DNA of 64,000 nt from positions 124,001 through 188,000 of the forward strand of contig JANVFP010000028.1 of assembly GCA_027919835.1 (NCBI GenBank), given 5' to 3'. How positions within the stretch are numbered: position 1 is the stretch's first letter; each line of letters opens with the position of its first letter. The notes beneath the pieces are model-generated. The model was given only the letters and a program-made list of their open reading frames with translations. It did no database searches and was not told the DNA's origin. Positions 1 to 11,929 of the stretch are shown in pieces. Source of the stretch: Lentinula raphanica (lineage: Eukaryota; Basidiomycota; Agaricomycetes; Agaricales; Omphalotaceae). The translations under genes were made by a program, and so were the position numbers.

Positions 1-40
1 TTGAACGTGAACGTGAATGTGTTTGAACAACTGCTTCGAG

Positions 41-330
41 AGGTATGTTGGGCTCAGCCGAACTACGACTCGGACTCAGCTCCTCATCTTCTTTACAGGC
101 TCAAGAACGACCAAGAGAATGCTTTTCGAGCTCCCAAAGCAACGAGTGGAGGTATTTGAACTTTGTACGTGAACTTCAACGAATATCGAGCCCGGAAACG
201 ACAGGAATACTTGAGGAGTGTATCAGTGGAGCGCGGAAGCATGGAGAGCTAATGCGTTCTCAGAAAGGATCACTTGAAGAGCGTATCAGTAGAACGCGAG
301 AAAGTATGTTTGTCGTCGACCAAGTCTTGT
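41..330 (+). pseudogene. Decayed coding fragment with one intron; paralogue of 15,700-15,960
   Basis: A 56-nt intron-like stretch (GT at 43-44, AG at 97-98) precedes a short coding-like segment rich in Arg, Glu and Gln. The same arrangement recurs at 15,729-15,784, again with a 56-nt intron, followed by clearly similar sequence (the GCTCAAGAACG start and a later GAG-GAGTGTATCAGT-like block). In both places the reading frame breaks within about 100 codons, so neither copy looks functional. I do not recognise the parent family. The shared intron shows the duplication was at DNA level, not through a spliced RNA. Confidence 0.4.
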
Positions 331-3090
331 TGAAGACTTAAGCTCATTGCTCTATCTCCAATAGCCTTCTTGTCGACGTTGTCTGGTGGGCTAGAACTTG
401 AACTTTTGAGGCTCCGGTGATTCGCGGTGAGTGAGGATATCCGCGATGTTGATAGATCGAAGTTTACTCACTGTCAATTCCTATAGGTATCATTCAATCT
501 TATATTGAGGACTTGAACTCCTACAAAGACAAAAACCTCGGCCCCCATATAGCGTCGATTCAACGCAAATTCGCAAGATGTGCCGTTACGTTTGTAAGGC
601 AGGAGCGGCAGCACAAGGAACACGTAGTGGGTTCTGGGCCAAGTCGATTGAAGTCGAAGAGGCGAACAACTCATCACAGATATCGACCATGCCCTTCTCT
701 CGTTCCATCACCTCGCTCCGCCCCTTTTCCCGTGTTCTACTTCTTCCAAGCCCAAACTCCCTTCTCAGCTCAGAAGCGAGCCTACACCGGAATCGTATGC
801 CTCCCCCACCTCCACCTCTTCCGTTCTCACCCAAGACCAAGACAGCGATCTTTTCGACGAAGATCCGTGACAAAACACTGCTCTACATCTTCATCGTAGC
901 AGGTTATCATCGATCGACAAGGAAAGGGCCCGTCTAGTCGAGTTCTTGGTTGACGGAAGATTACCTCTCTCCTGCGCCAAAATCTTTCTTGGAATCTGCC
1001 TAATCTTCGTCTGGCGTCTCTTCGCCAAACCCCTCTTAGGACTCGTCCTTCTGATTCGGAGCAGGTGCTCGTCAGCCAGAGTCAGATTAGGCGTGAGGTG
1101 GCTGAGGATGCTGAATCGGAGGTCTTACTTGCTTACGACGGAGTATCGGGGGTCTGTGCCGATGGGGTTGGTGGGGAGTGGTGGAGGTGGTGATGAAGAG
1201 GAGTACGACTTCGGGAGACGAATGCGTCCCATCCCGTCTGTGATTGACTTACTGTCGACGTTGAAGCTCGGGGTGGAAGTTGAAGGTGGGATCGGGAGTG
1301 GGTTTGCAAGGGATTAACTTGGGCATGGACTCGGAAATGGGAAAGGACGGGAGATGAAAAGTCGTACCGGTACAGGGAGTACAGGAAACGGAAGCTCGAA
1401 ACTCACGAATGAAGTGGGCGTCGTCGTCGACCACGATGAGAGCGTCCAATGATGGGCACGAAGAAAACGACGAAGAAAAGGTGGGAAGCGGCGGAGGAAG
1501 GAGGAAACATAATGCTGATAGTGAGTTCTCTTGTTTCTTCCCCCCCCCTCCAAAGTTTGTCTTTGTTTGTAACAAGCTATTTGTCAAGTTCTGTCGTAGC
1601 CTGACCACGATAGCAGGATAGTGCAGGATATAGCCCGGATAGATATACCAGGATATACCCCCCTGTTCAAACCTTCGTGGTCAGAAAGACACTTCAAATT
1701 GTTCCCTCATTGTTCGGCCGGAGAGAAGGTGTACGATTCGGATTTCGTCGTCCGATTTAGTACAGAAACTTTCAACTTGCGATTTGCGATTTTGCCAAAG
1801 GCGAAATGGTCATGTTAATTATTTCTCTCATTTATGCAAACCTCATTGGACAGTTCGTGTCTCGAATCCTCTACTACTCAATCACGACTGAACGGCAGTT
1901 TACGAGTCTCCTTTCTCAACGGAACGTCAAGCAGACATAAGCTGGGGAACATTCTAGCAATTGCCTCCGACTGGAGTTTGGTAAGCTGGGCGCGCGATTG
2001 CTTTGCGAAAAATCGGCCACAAATACCCTCAAAATTCGATTGGCTGCTGACAGTTTTTTTCGACACTTGTTCATTGATAGGATTCATCTCAGTCCGACGC
2101 AGGAACACGAACGACTCACGAGGAAGATTAGGGAAGGTTCAGGAAGAATAAAGAAGATTAGGGAAGGGAACGGAAGAGTAAGGAAAAAGGCTGGAAACGA
2201 CCGCGCTGATTGGAGCTGATACTGGGCTGATTCCTTGGCAATCGATTGGAGCTGATAGAAATCGAACAGATTGCCACAAAGCCATGAAGAAGTAGGAAGA
2301 GGTCTGAAGAAGATCCTCGTTCGCGAATCGGTGGAGTTCTTGTGAAAAGCCTCAACGTCAACCTTGAATTTGCGTATAGCGGCGAAGAAAGTGAGCATTC
2401 TAAAATCTTAACCTTGTAATAATTAAGTTTTTCCAGAAACTGATGACTATCCGTAAGGATGACTGCATGGTGTTCAAGGGTGCTCACTGCGCAGAACGAT
2501 CTTTTGTAGGCTTCTATGGGACCATGGCTCTTTTCGCATTTCACAGCACTTCATGGTCCAGGTTATACGGTGTTAGTACGAGTCACGACCACTTCTCAGT
2601 TAGAAGTTATTTGTGATCAGTACGGATACAAGGGAGTGCAGTCTGCCCTAGTCTGCCATCTGGGTTTGTATTAAGCGACAAGAATCTCAGAACGGTGACA
2701 GAACCCTCTCAGTTTTCTCTGACACGAGCTGACAGCCACAAGAAACTTCGTGAAGAACAAGAACAAGGAAGACGAAGAACCTTGAAGAACTCGTCAGAAA
2801 TATCGTCATCGTATGCTCAAACACCCTACTCTGTCAGTAGGAGCTCCAATTTTGAACCTGTACGCATGGGTTCCTCATCCTCTCCATTCACCGCTTATTT
2901 TTTTGACAGAAATATGACGACGCATCTTTTCGGTGCGCTCTGATTGAAGGTATGTCGCTCGGGTGCTGGAGGTTCTGAACATCGAAGTCAAGCACGGACG
3001 ACGTGGTCTAAGGTCTGCAAGATTTGTCGGGGTTCACCCTGGTTCACCCCACGCTGCGTACCACAGAGAGGGCCTGAAAAAAAAAACAGG
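331..3090. other. No supported gene
   Basis: Several open frames of 60-130 codons exist on both strands, but none shows a recognisable motif, consistent introns or a conserved copy elsewhere in the window. Purine-rich direct repeats (AGGAAGATTAGGGAAGG-like) lie at about 2,120-2,190. I see nothing else to annotate. Confidence 0.5.
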
Positions 3091-3098
3091 TATAAAAG
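3091..3098 (+). promoter_or_regulatory. TATA box of hydrophobin gene 1
   Basis: TATAAAAG lies about 100 bp upstream of the hydrophobin ATG at 3,192. The spacing fits a TATA element plus a short 5' leader. The second hydrophobin gene has the same arrangement. Confidence 0.65.
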
Positions 3099-3191
3099 CT
3101 TACGCAAATATCTTGCCAATTTTCCCCCCAACTCGAACTTCGTCCACTCGTCCGTTCAAGTTACTTTCTCCATATCCAGAAATCCCCAACC

Positions 3192-3641
3192 ATGCAGTCC
3201 AAACTCGCGTTTGTCTCCCTCGCTTTTGCCGCTGCTCTCGTGGCCGCTAATCCTACTCCTCGCGGCGAAGGCTCTGAACCCGCGAGCAGCTGCTCGACTG
3301 GCCCTGTTCAGTGCTGCCAGTCTATCGTGCCTGCCTCTGACAGCACCGCTGCTGGGATCCTCGGCAGTCTCGGTATCGTTCTCGGAGACTTGGTCGATGT
3401 CGGCCTTGGCTGCACGTCGCTCCTCACTGGAACTTGGTGAGTTGTTGACTTTCAGACTTTTTGTATGTTGCGTGGGTTGGGGCTCTAACTGACGACGTCC
3501 GAAGCTCTGGCCAAGCCGCTTGCTGCGAAGATAACAGCCATGGTAAGCAAAATTCGTCTTTTTCATTCGCATCTCTACTGATCCTGACAACTTTTTCCCG
3601 TAGGTGATCTCATCTCCATCAGCTGTGTCTCTATCCTTTGA
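3192..3641 (+). CDS. Class I hydrophobin, gene 1 of a tandem pair
   Basis: Small secreted amphipathic protein that self-assembles at air-water or wall surfaces of hyphae and fruiting bodies. Exons are 3192-3436, 3505-3542 and 3604-3641 (321 nt, 106 residues). The ATG after the TATA box opens a signal peptide (MQSKLAFVSLAFAAALVAA) followed by a short Pro/Thr/Ser-rich stretch. The mature part has the full eight-cysteine hydrophobin pattern C-CC-C-C-CC-C: CSTGPVQCC, GLGC, a cysteine whose codon spans intron 1 (TG|C), ACC, and ISC near the C-terminus. Reading straight through intron 1 would end the protein before the last four cysteines, which supports the splice. Intron positions and phases match gene 2 exactly, so the two are a local duplication. 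Confidence 0.93.
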
Positions 3642-4992
3642 AGCCTTCGGGCGACTGTGGACTCTGGAGGACATAACTCAAACTCGTCCTACGACTTTCC
3701 AAGTATACAACCCGACCGCCGCTGGCTCTCGTTGTCTCACTACGATGGATTCTCGGAGTGTTGAGGGAATACTGCTTGGATTGGTGAAGGTAACGGTAGG
3801 GTGGGTTTGGGTTATGTCTGAATAAGAAAGTGTATGTAGAAAAACGTTTTTTGAAGTTTGTACCATCTATTCGCAAATCAGAAACATAGATTGTGAAATC
3901 TGAAGTGCATCGTCCGCGCCTTTCTTTCTGATGTTACTGGCGCCAAAATTCGAGAGGTACCAAATCTTTGAGCACTCATCAGACTTCAAACTTGAGGCGA
4001 CCACTGGCATTTGCCAGCCTAAGTAAACTTTGTATCAATCTGCGCATCAGTAAATTCGTCAATGAACGTCGAAAATTCGTGAATCACCAACATAGACTGA
4101 ATTACAATGAGACTCTTTCAACCTGAATTATCCTGTGATGGGGGAAACTTACCCTCAGGCTCGAGAAATTCTTGTACGAGTCGTATATCACATGTATCAT
4201 ACAATGGAGTGTCGTACGAAATCAAAACGATTGCAAGTAGATGCATCGGCTGAGTTTACTGACACTCTGCTGAGGAGCATTCAAGTTGCGGATGGCGAAG
4301 TAAATTAACGAAAATAATTAGTCAATTAGTACCAGCAATAAGCCCTTAAGGCTTTATACGAAGCCATTCAGCAGAATCAGCAGGTACTGAGTCGAAATTC
4401 CCGATGATAGCTCTTCTTGAAGTATCACATTCAAATTCATAGTAATAACTACGCGTCCGTTGAAAATTTGAACAACCGTGTTTAGACATACACCATGAGC
4501 CATGTTCATGGCGCCGTGCTAGTTGTAAGCTGTTGAACCAACCCCTCGGTGTTGAATTCTATACAGCATCCATGTCCCAGTTCACCTACAACTTGCGATC
4601 GATGACAAGCGCGAAAGAAGGCCAAAGCAAAACAGCGTGGAGACTCTTGATTGACTGTTCTCGTGCATACGAGCCAACTGAGGTTGGTAGCTCTCCGTAG
4701 CCTATACGCGCCTATCAGTTGTATGTTTGTTTCCTTTTGAGAGCATATTTCGTGTCGTCAAATCATTCCGTAAAGAAATGTGGCTTTCTACCCTGTCCTG
4801 TCAGTTGTACGGTATCAGCTGGTATCAGTGATTATTTTACGCATGCGAAGAAGGCTCCGTTGCACGGCGACATAGAAAAGCATAGAAAGGATATGAATTC
4901 TTTGACATCGGATGGACAGACATTCCATAGTACAGACAGCCTGCTTGGCAATCAGAAGAAAGACTTGAATCAGCCATTGGACAAAGAAAACG
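3642..4992. other. Intergenic region between the hydrophobin genes
   Basis: About 1.35 kb without a supported gene. It must hold the 3' end of hydrophobin 1 and the promoter of hydrophobin 2. A 92-codon open frame at 4,719-4,997 has no hydrophobin-like cysteines and overlaps the TATA box, so I treat it as chance. Confidence 0.6.
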
Positions 4993-5000
4993 TATAAAAA
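4993..5000 (+). promoter_or_regulatory. TATA box of hydrophobin gene 2
   Basis: TATAAAAA about 110 bp upstream of the ATG at 5,106, mirroring the arrangement of gene 1. Confidence 0.65.
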
Positions 5001-5105
5001 CTAGAAGAACTCCCCATGTTATCCCTCACTCAATCAAACAACTACCACTCATTGTTCAAGCAGCTTTTCCACCTTTCATCCAGTTTCCATACTCTCCTAG
5101 TCATC

Positions 5106-5575
5106 ATGCAGTTCAAACTTGCCTTTGTCTCCGCCGTTCTCGCCACCCTTGCGGTCGCCACGCCCACGCCCGAAACTCGGGGTGAGCCAGCGAGTAGCTG
5201 TTCCACTGGGGACCTCCAATGCTGTAACAGCGTCCAGCCGGCTACCAGCACTGCTGCGTCCTCCCTGCTTGCGCTCCTTGGCATCGTCCTCCAGGACGTG
5301 AACGTTGCCGTTGGCATTACATGTTCCCCGATCTCTGTCATCGGTGTTCTGAATGGCAACAGCTGGTAAGACACCGCACACCTCATCTCCTTACGGTTGC
5401 TAAATTGACAATGTTGGATAGTAATGCTCAGGCCGTCTGCTGCACTAATAACAACTACGGTACGTGATAGTTCACCACGATACACAGATTAGTGTTCAAC
5501 CCTTGAAATGATGCTGATTTGCACTTATCTATAGGTGGACTCGTCTCCCTTGGTTGCGTTCCCGTGCAACTCTAA
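5106..5575 (+). CDS. Class I hydrophobin, gene 2 of a tandem pair
   Basis: Exons 5106-5365, 5422-5459 and 5535-5575 (339 nt, 112 residues). The start chosen is the ATG that opens a signal peptide ([18 protein letters not shown]); an in-frame ATG at 5,016 lies downstream of the TATA box in the leader and would put 30 polar residues before the signal. Eight cysteines follow the class I pattern: [12 protein letters not shown], a cysteine rebuilt across intron 1 (TG|T), VCC, GC. Intron 1 is 56 nt and intron 2 is 75 nt, and both sit at the same codon positions and phases as in gene 1. The hydrophobic segment between C3 and C4 is longer in aliphatic residues than in gene 1, so the two proteins probably differ in assembly properties (inference). 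Confidence 0.93.
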
Positions 5576-6660
5576 GGAAATAGCAGTGGATGGTGTGCTA
5601 GCGGCCAGAACTCATACATGCACCTAATAGACTCTGATGTTGGATGTTGTCAAAGAAGACAGAAGAGTAAAAAAGAAAGGCCAGCGTACACATACCTCTG
5701 ATAATGACCTGAAGTGCAGTTGAGGAATTTTTTTAAATTCGGGGATTGTAACACTCTCTGTTGATTGTAGTGACGTTTTTGAACAAGAAATATATGTCTC
5801 TTGTTCGCTTTCAGTTTGCATAGCACTATTCGGAGAGCTTTGCATAGATGAAATCTCAAAAAGGACAGACAGATAATCCTGTGCTCGAAACCTCTTCGTA
5901 TAAGGGAGTCAAGTTCGTCAGAGTTCATCCAAGTTCTTCCGAGGAACGTGCTTGAGCTCAGAGTGAAAGTGCAGAAGACATCGGTACGCACCTCGAGCTC
6001 AACAATCGACTGAAGGTCAAATCTGACAAAGTTTGGACATTTGTAGTGACAATCACTGGGAAAGTCAAAGAATCAAAGGACGAGACGAGCGCTTAGATGA
6101 ATTCCAAGGGTTTCAATTGTACACGTGACTCCAAAAATGCTTCGAACTCAACTTTCATGACACTGCCAACAGTTTCAACAAAGACGATTCTTTGAACAAC
6201 AAGATGGCTAACCAGGCTAACAATCTACATCAATGCTAGTGCCACTACCAAAATCCTTACTTCGCTAATGCTCAAGCGCCCGGCCTTAGAGTTGAAAGTC
6301 TAAATGTTGATTGATAGCATTTGCCTGAAACTGAAAGACTCGTTCCGCATATATTGTCACTCTTTGTCACTTCACTGCAATTTCAGGAGTGGGATCCTCA
6401 GTAGGTGCCCAGTCAGATGCTGAGTGACATTGAGTGAACATGTTGACGAGTTTGACCAGGGATGTGTCATGCGCACATTTGCCAGCACAGGTTTGTTCGT
6501 GATGTTCTCCAAATGTTTCATGATTGATGCTTGGTAATGCCCACAGACACAAATAATGCAAGCAAAAGTTTTTCCAAGTCCCACCTTTTTTCACTCATCA
6601 CTCATTGCTGTCTTTCTAGCTTCTTACCTGCTGGTCAAACATCATCTCTTGCACAGTTGA
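5576..6660. other. No supported gene
   Basis: Contains the 3' flank of hydrophobin 2. No open frame above 115 codons and no recognisable motif. Confidence 0.5.
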
Positions 6661-6669
6661 ATCTCAACT

Positions 6670-7800
6670 ATGTTCATATCTATGGCACTACCTATGACTA
6701 TCTGCTCCTACGTACTCATCCATCTCTTTGCCCTTGGCTGTGTTACCAGTTCCCTCTCCACTCCCTTGGCACCTAATACCCCACTTGAAGCCAGCTCTAG
6801 TGATGTTTTTCAGCCTGAAGACAGCGTACAGGATCTTCAAGTCCTATCAGGCTATCCACTCTTGCAAAGAGAAAGCAATTAAACTGAAAGGACCCAAACA
6901 AAACATAGGACTACTCCGGTGCTCAGTGCTGCTAAGGAAGATGATGAGTATGACTTTGTATGTGTTTCATTGAAGGTTTTAAGTGATACAAACTGCAACT
7001 AATGGATGGATGATGAGTAGGAACTTGAGGAGTGGATAATTGGTCCTTTTTCTGTAGAATACATGTCCAAAGATGAGAAATGGCTCGCAGGTTAGTGTGA
7101 GTTTCTGATTCCCCAATTCAAATCATATCATGCTCAGCCTCTCTGGAAACTCTCTTTTTGATAGATCACGGCCCTATTGATGGATATGTCGGTCAAAAGC
7201 TCAACAGCGAGAAAGATATCAAATTCAAAGGCAAAAACAATGTCAGCGTGTACCAATTCACTGGCAAAAAGTCAAAAGAGAATTGTGACACATCTCTGCA
7301 GACTACACAGATGAGCTAGTGATCAAGGTACTGAATGAGTACGAGACCACATTTAACAGATTGGTTTACAGTGAGGTTGCGTCACTCCACAAAGTTGGAT
7401 TATATCATGGTCTTGGATCAGTCAATGGTCATCTTGTGATTGTGATAGACAAGGTCAAAGGGAAATCACTAATGTTGACTGAGGAATGGATGACTGCTTT
7501 GGATTCAAGATGGCTAGAGATGGTGGAGGACATTGGTGGAGCTGTCAGGGAATTGATTATACATCTGGCAATGATAGAGGGCATTTTTTTAACCAGTATG
7601 TATGATTCATTGACTACATGATGATGAAAAATCTCATTATTTGATTGATGTTGTTTTCTCTTGCCCCCTAGTGATGTACATGAAGGATGAAGGAAACATC
7701 TACGTTGTCTTTAACAATGACAGAACTTTGAAGAGAGTCAGACTCATTAATTTTGGGCCACTACTAGGTATCATTGTTATCAAGCCAGGTATGTCAAAGG
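6670..7800 (+). pseudogene. Decayed protein-kinase-like gene with secretion-signal-like start
   Basis: An exon at 6,670 begins with a hydrophobic leader (MFISMALPMTICSYVLIHLF) like a signal peptide. Further exon-like blocks follow at about 7,019-7,090 and 7,166-7,300, then a block starting with the ATP-lysine-like LVIKVL (about 7,314), EVASLHKVGLYHG and HLVIVIDKVKG (hinge-like), and after an intron the catalytic-loop region GNIYVVFNNDRTLKRVRLI, ending in NFG. Two lesions are visible. At about 7,300-7,312 the frame shifts between VYQFTGKKSKE and the LVIKVL block. At 7,671-7,697 a 7-bp duplication (TGAAGGA) appears to break a DVHEGN catalytic loop, and the surviving frame reads KDEGN. Most likely a recent pseudogene of the kinase-like families expanded in agarics; family assignment is by motif only. 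Confidence 0.5.
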
Positions 7801-10800
7801 AAGTAATGGTATGTTGTTTGATTCCTCTGCTCTTCTCTCTTGTGCAATGTATATGAGCAACCCTCAGACGCTGCTCCACCTCCGCCTCCCCTGAGTCTCC
7901 TTCAGAGTTAAGAGTGCTGACTGACAACTTCATTCCTATATAGGAAGAGTATTTGATCAAGATGATGAGTCCCCCAAAATTTGAACCAAAAACAAAAAAG
8001 AAACAAAAACTGAAGAAACAAAAACCTTGGTTCAAGAAGGTGAAGGCTTGATGAGAGAAAGGTGTTGTGTGTGTGGTGTGCATGAGTACGGGTGTTTGAG
8101 AGGAGAGCAAGATGGTAAAGTTGAGATGATTGGTTCAATGGTAACCCAAGGCAATAGACGGATTGGAGGAAAGAAGATCTTACTGATTTGTGCATCATAT
8201 ATTCTTCTTCGTTCCAAAGTGGTACTTTTCCCTCTGACAATGAGTCACTTGATATTGTGCACAGGCTATGGTGAGTCCTGAGATCCATGGGTCCAGGGTG
8301 GGTAGTTTGAGGAGGGTTTGGTTCTGCATGGATGTTCCAGGGGCATATAGCACTCTTTGTTACTGGTTCGTGACCTGATGGCCTATATAGATCATAAGCA
8401 CAGAAGTTTTTCCCAAGAGGAGGGTACCTTGATGGAAGTCTGGTACTTACCAGTCACCAGTGCATAGGGTACCTATTTACTTATTTGACAGGTCTACAGG
8501 CATCCTCTCTCATAGTACTTCATGGGGGCCTACCTCTTTTGCTCAAATAAAAAATTGTCAGAGTCTTTGCCAGTGGTTGACAGGTTTACATTTATTTTCC
8601 CCTCTTGATGTTCAGCCCATGAACAGCTTTTCTTTGTTTCCAAATTCAGAATACCCTTCTGCCTTCTTGAAACCAACATAAATCCAATTTTTCATTTGAG
8701 TAATAAATCTAATAACAAGAATAACCAGGATACTTATATTCAGGATATATAGAACCATTGCCACAGACTATGCAATCAAAACTCATCCCGCTTCTTGCAC
8801 ACCATGCCTCATGGCACACAATCACAGCATGCAGCAAACATGCAGTATCAAGCAGTGTGCATTAAAAATCTAGTATAGTGTGATTCTTGGTGTATGGCAT
8901 ATTGCATGAGTTCTAACATACATGTTATTACATCATCAGCGGCGCCTTTTATAAATCAAGAAGAATTAAACCCATGGCTATCCGGATCTGATTTCTCATT
9001 ATTGTTCTATCTTCCTCATTGTTCTATCTCTCTCATTGTTCCTCCCCCATTGTTCCTACCCCATTGTTCCTAGCCTATAACTCGACTGAGAGTCAGTCAA
9101 TGGTATTAACCTCAGGCAAGACTCAAAGTAACCTGGATATTCACAGGTGGTATGTTTGTTCTCAATGGCATATACGGTAAGTTTGGAAAGAAGTTGGAGG
9201 ATGGAAGGTCTCAAGGAGGGAGAGAAGGAGAGAGTATGCAGTGTGTTGAGTTGAAGGAGAAGAACAATCATCAAGAGTACCACAGAGGGAAGAGCAGGTC
9301 TGTACCATGGATGATGAACGATGTATGGGGTAGGCAGAGGTATTGGCAATGTTGCCATATGGCCCACTGTATCCTGTATCCCACTTGCTAGGCACTACAC
9401 ACAAATACTCACCCACTCTTATTTACTATGGTGCAAGACTGAAGTGGAAGGAAATAGAAAGAAGAGGATGGAAGCAACTCTCAGAGTCACTTTAATGCTG
9501 CACTCAATGTTCAACATTGACTCTAATCATGGTGACACATTTAGGTTTGCAGATAAGTATCAGTGGTGGGATTCAAGGGAATTACAAATACAGGTGAGAG
9601 AGCTTCTAGTTGTCTTTAGCATCTCTGTCATTTACTCAACACAGGGACATTGCCCTCTTTGCCTGGCATAGGAGGGGAGATGTAGCAAAAATTTGGACAC
9701 AGGGTGTTAGTTAAGAGGGGGAGAGCGGAGAGGAGAGGATAATTAGATGGGGATGAGTATTAATGCAGGTTGCAGGTAAAATGGGGACAGGGATGGATTT
9801 TCATTGGAGTTGTTGGAGAAGGAAGAAGAGGAAACACCATATGCCTACACCTGCTTCACTTCACTCTGACAACACCTTGGAAGATCCTCATCATTGTCAT
9901 TCACTCAGCATTTGGAATATTGAATACCTAGTATGTTTAACTCTTACATTTGGCATCATCAAACAGCAGCTGTTTTTGAGTCAATCACAACTTGGAATTA
10001 AGGCTTCAAGTGAACATGAAAGCATGAAAGAATAGTGATGGTATAAAATGCTACGAAGATATCCTTTCGATATTGAGATGGAAGAAAAATTTAATGAGGG
10101 AAAAAGGGAGGAAAGTATGTATGTAACTGATGAGATACTGTCCAGTCCTACACTTTGATTGGATACTAGTCATTAGAAAGCACAAATGAACCCTACATTC
10201 CAGACCAGGTGTCTAGAATCTGTTGACTTGTGGATCATGAACAATATACAAAGTTCCAAACAATGAAGTTTTCAGTGACCAAGAACAAAGGTCGAAAAGG
10301 AAGAGCATGCATACACTGAGAAATTGTTTGCAACTAATGAGGATGAATCAGTTGAAACCAAATGATAGCAGACCACAAAGGAAGAGACAATGAGGATCTC
10401 TGAGATCAAAGTGGGCAAATCCAGTAGAATACATATTCAGCTACTGTCTTCGAGCCTCAGATGGATAAGGCATGTTATGCACATGGTGTTGATGTCTCCT
10501 AAGAGCATATGTCGAGTGATATACATTTACACATTCTCCTATCTCACAGCAGAACGTAGTTCGCTCGCTGCAGTGTTGGGTGAAGAAATGCACTGTAATG
10601 ATACAAAGTGAACATCACCAATGAACCCCTGATCAAATTGGAACAGCCTGGATGCTTACAGTCTCGGTATTGCCTTGAGCTAAAACTTGCTGCTCTACGG
10701 TGGCATCTGCTATAACAGCAATAATATGGGTGTGTCTCTGTGACTGGGATGAGGGTGCCAGAAGTCGGAATGAGGGGACAGAGGAACAAATCAACGTTGA

Positions 10801-11603
10801 GCCCTTGAGCCTGCAGCCAGGAAGCCCAATGCCAGTATTCATAATGTGCTTCCTCCCCATTGAATTTGTTCACCAATGCATACCAACTTTTGAACGGAAG
10901 GATTTGCATTGAACAATCATAGGATGCACTGAATGGGGATTTTTGAGATTCGGTTGGGTTTTCGCAAAAAATACAGCTAGCACAACTTACTTCCAATACA
11001 GTATGCGACTTTGATAGATGATATACATGTTGATTATTTGAGGTGGACTAGTAAATGGATGAAATGAGAATAGAGAGTAAGTAGACTTCATCATACCTAA
11101 AACACTTTCCCATTGGGGACCAGTGGGTTTTGTGGAGTAGCATTGGACTGGGGCTTGTCATTTCAATACGATGACTTGTAAGTGATGAAGGTCCAAGGAA
11201 CTAGAAAGATAGAGGACTCACAATCGGTGGGAGAACATATAGGTTTGGAAAATGAATTGTCACCAAAAACAGCAAAGATGTTCATGTTCAACCTCATCCA
11301 CCCTTGTTGTTCGAGAGTATGGATCGGATGGATTTGGATAGCTGGGCAGTGGGGAGCCTCGCCCGTGGATTGACATTCTCAACAGCATCACTCACTCCTG
11401 AGATTTTTTTTGCATGTCATTCATCTGCACTACCCCTCATACAAGCAAAAATGTGAGTCCAAGTCAATCATGGCAAGAGTGATTGAAGTAGAGATGTGTA
11501 GGAGCATCGTCAAAGTAAATTGAGTCCATTCAATGAGAGTTTTAGGGATTCGATAAAGCCGTGAAGGCATATAGAATCAGATTCAATCCAAATTGGGTAA
11601 CTT
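7801..11603. other. Possible 3' end of the kinase relic, then no supported gene
   Basis: From 7,945 to 8,050 a short Lys-rich frame could be the last exon of the kinase-like relic. Beyond it, to 11.6 kb, I find only short open frames without motifs, AT-rich stretches and scattered short repeats. Confidence 0.4.
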
Positions 11604-11713
11604 GGGTTCGTTCACTGAACGATTGTGTGGTTCTGCTTTTGCCTAATTGGGTCAACAATCGTTCGGCGAACGAACCCGACTCATTGTGGACCCAATGCAG
11701 CAAGAGCAGAATC
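11604..11713. repeat. Two interleaved inverted repeats
   Basis: Segment A (from 11,604, GGGTTCGTTCACTGAACGAT) is complementary to A' (11,654-11,677). Segment B (from 11,629, GGTTCTGCTTTTGCC) is complementary to B' (to 11,713). The order A-B-A'-B' means the two stems cannot nest. It may be a small non-autonomous element or rearranged palindrome; no target duplication was found. Confidence 0.5.
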
Positions 11714-11929
11714 AGACAGATAGAAAATGATCATATCTGCATGTAGAGCTTGTAATGCACTTCACACCACTCATTCCTTCACCACTTCCCATAGACTAGT
11801 GTGACACATGGATCGTTCGAAGGGGTCTTTCGTCCTTTCACTTCCAAGGAAGTTCCGAGTCCCATTCGTTGATATCCACGCCGCCCCACACAAAGAGACA
11901 CGTATAGCTTTTTTTTAGTCTTCGCATCT

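Noticed and set aside
4719..4997. 92-codon plus-strand frame between the hydrophobins
   Set aside because: No signal for translation, no motif, and it overlaps the TATA box of the next gene.
5016..5105. Upstream in-frame ATG as start of hydrophobin 2
   Set aside because: It would place about 30 polar residues before the signal peptide and differs from gene 1; the ATG at 5,106 is the better start.
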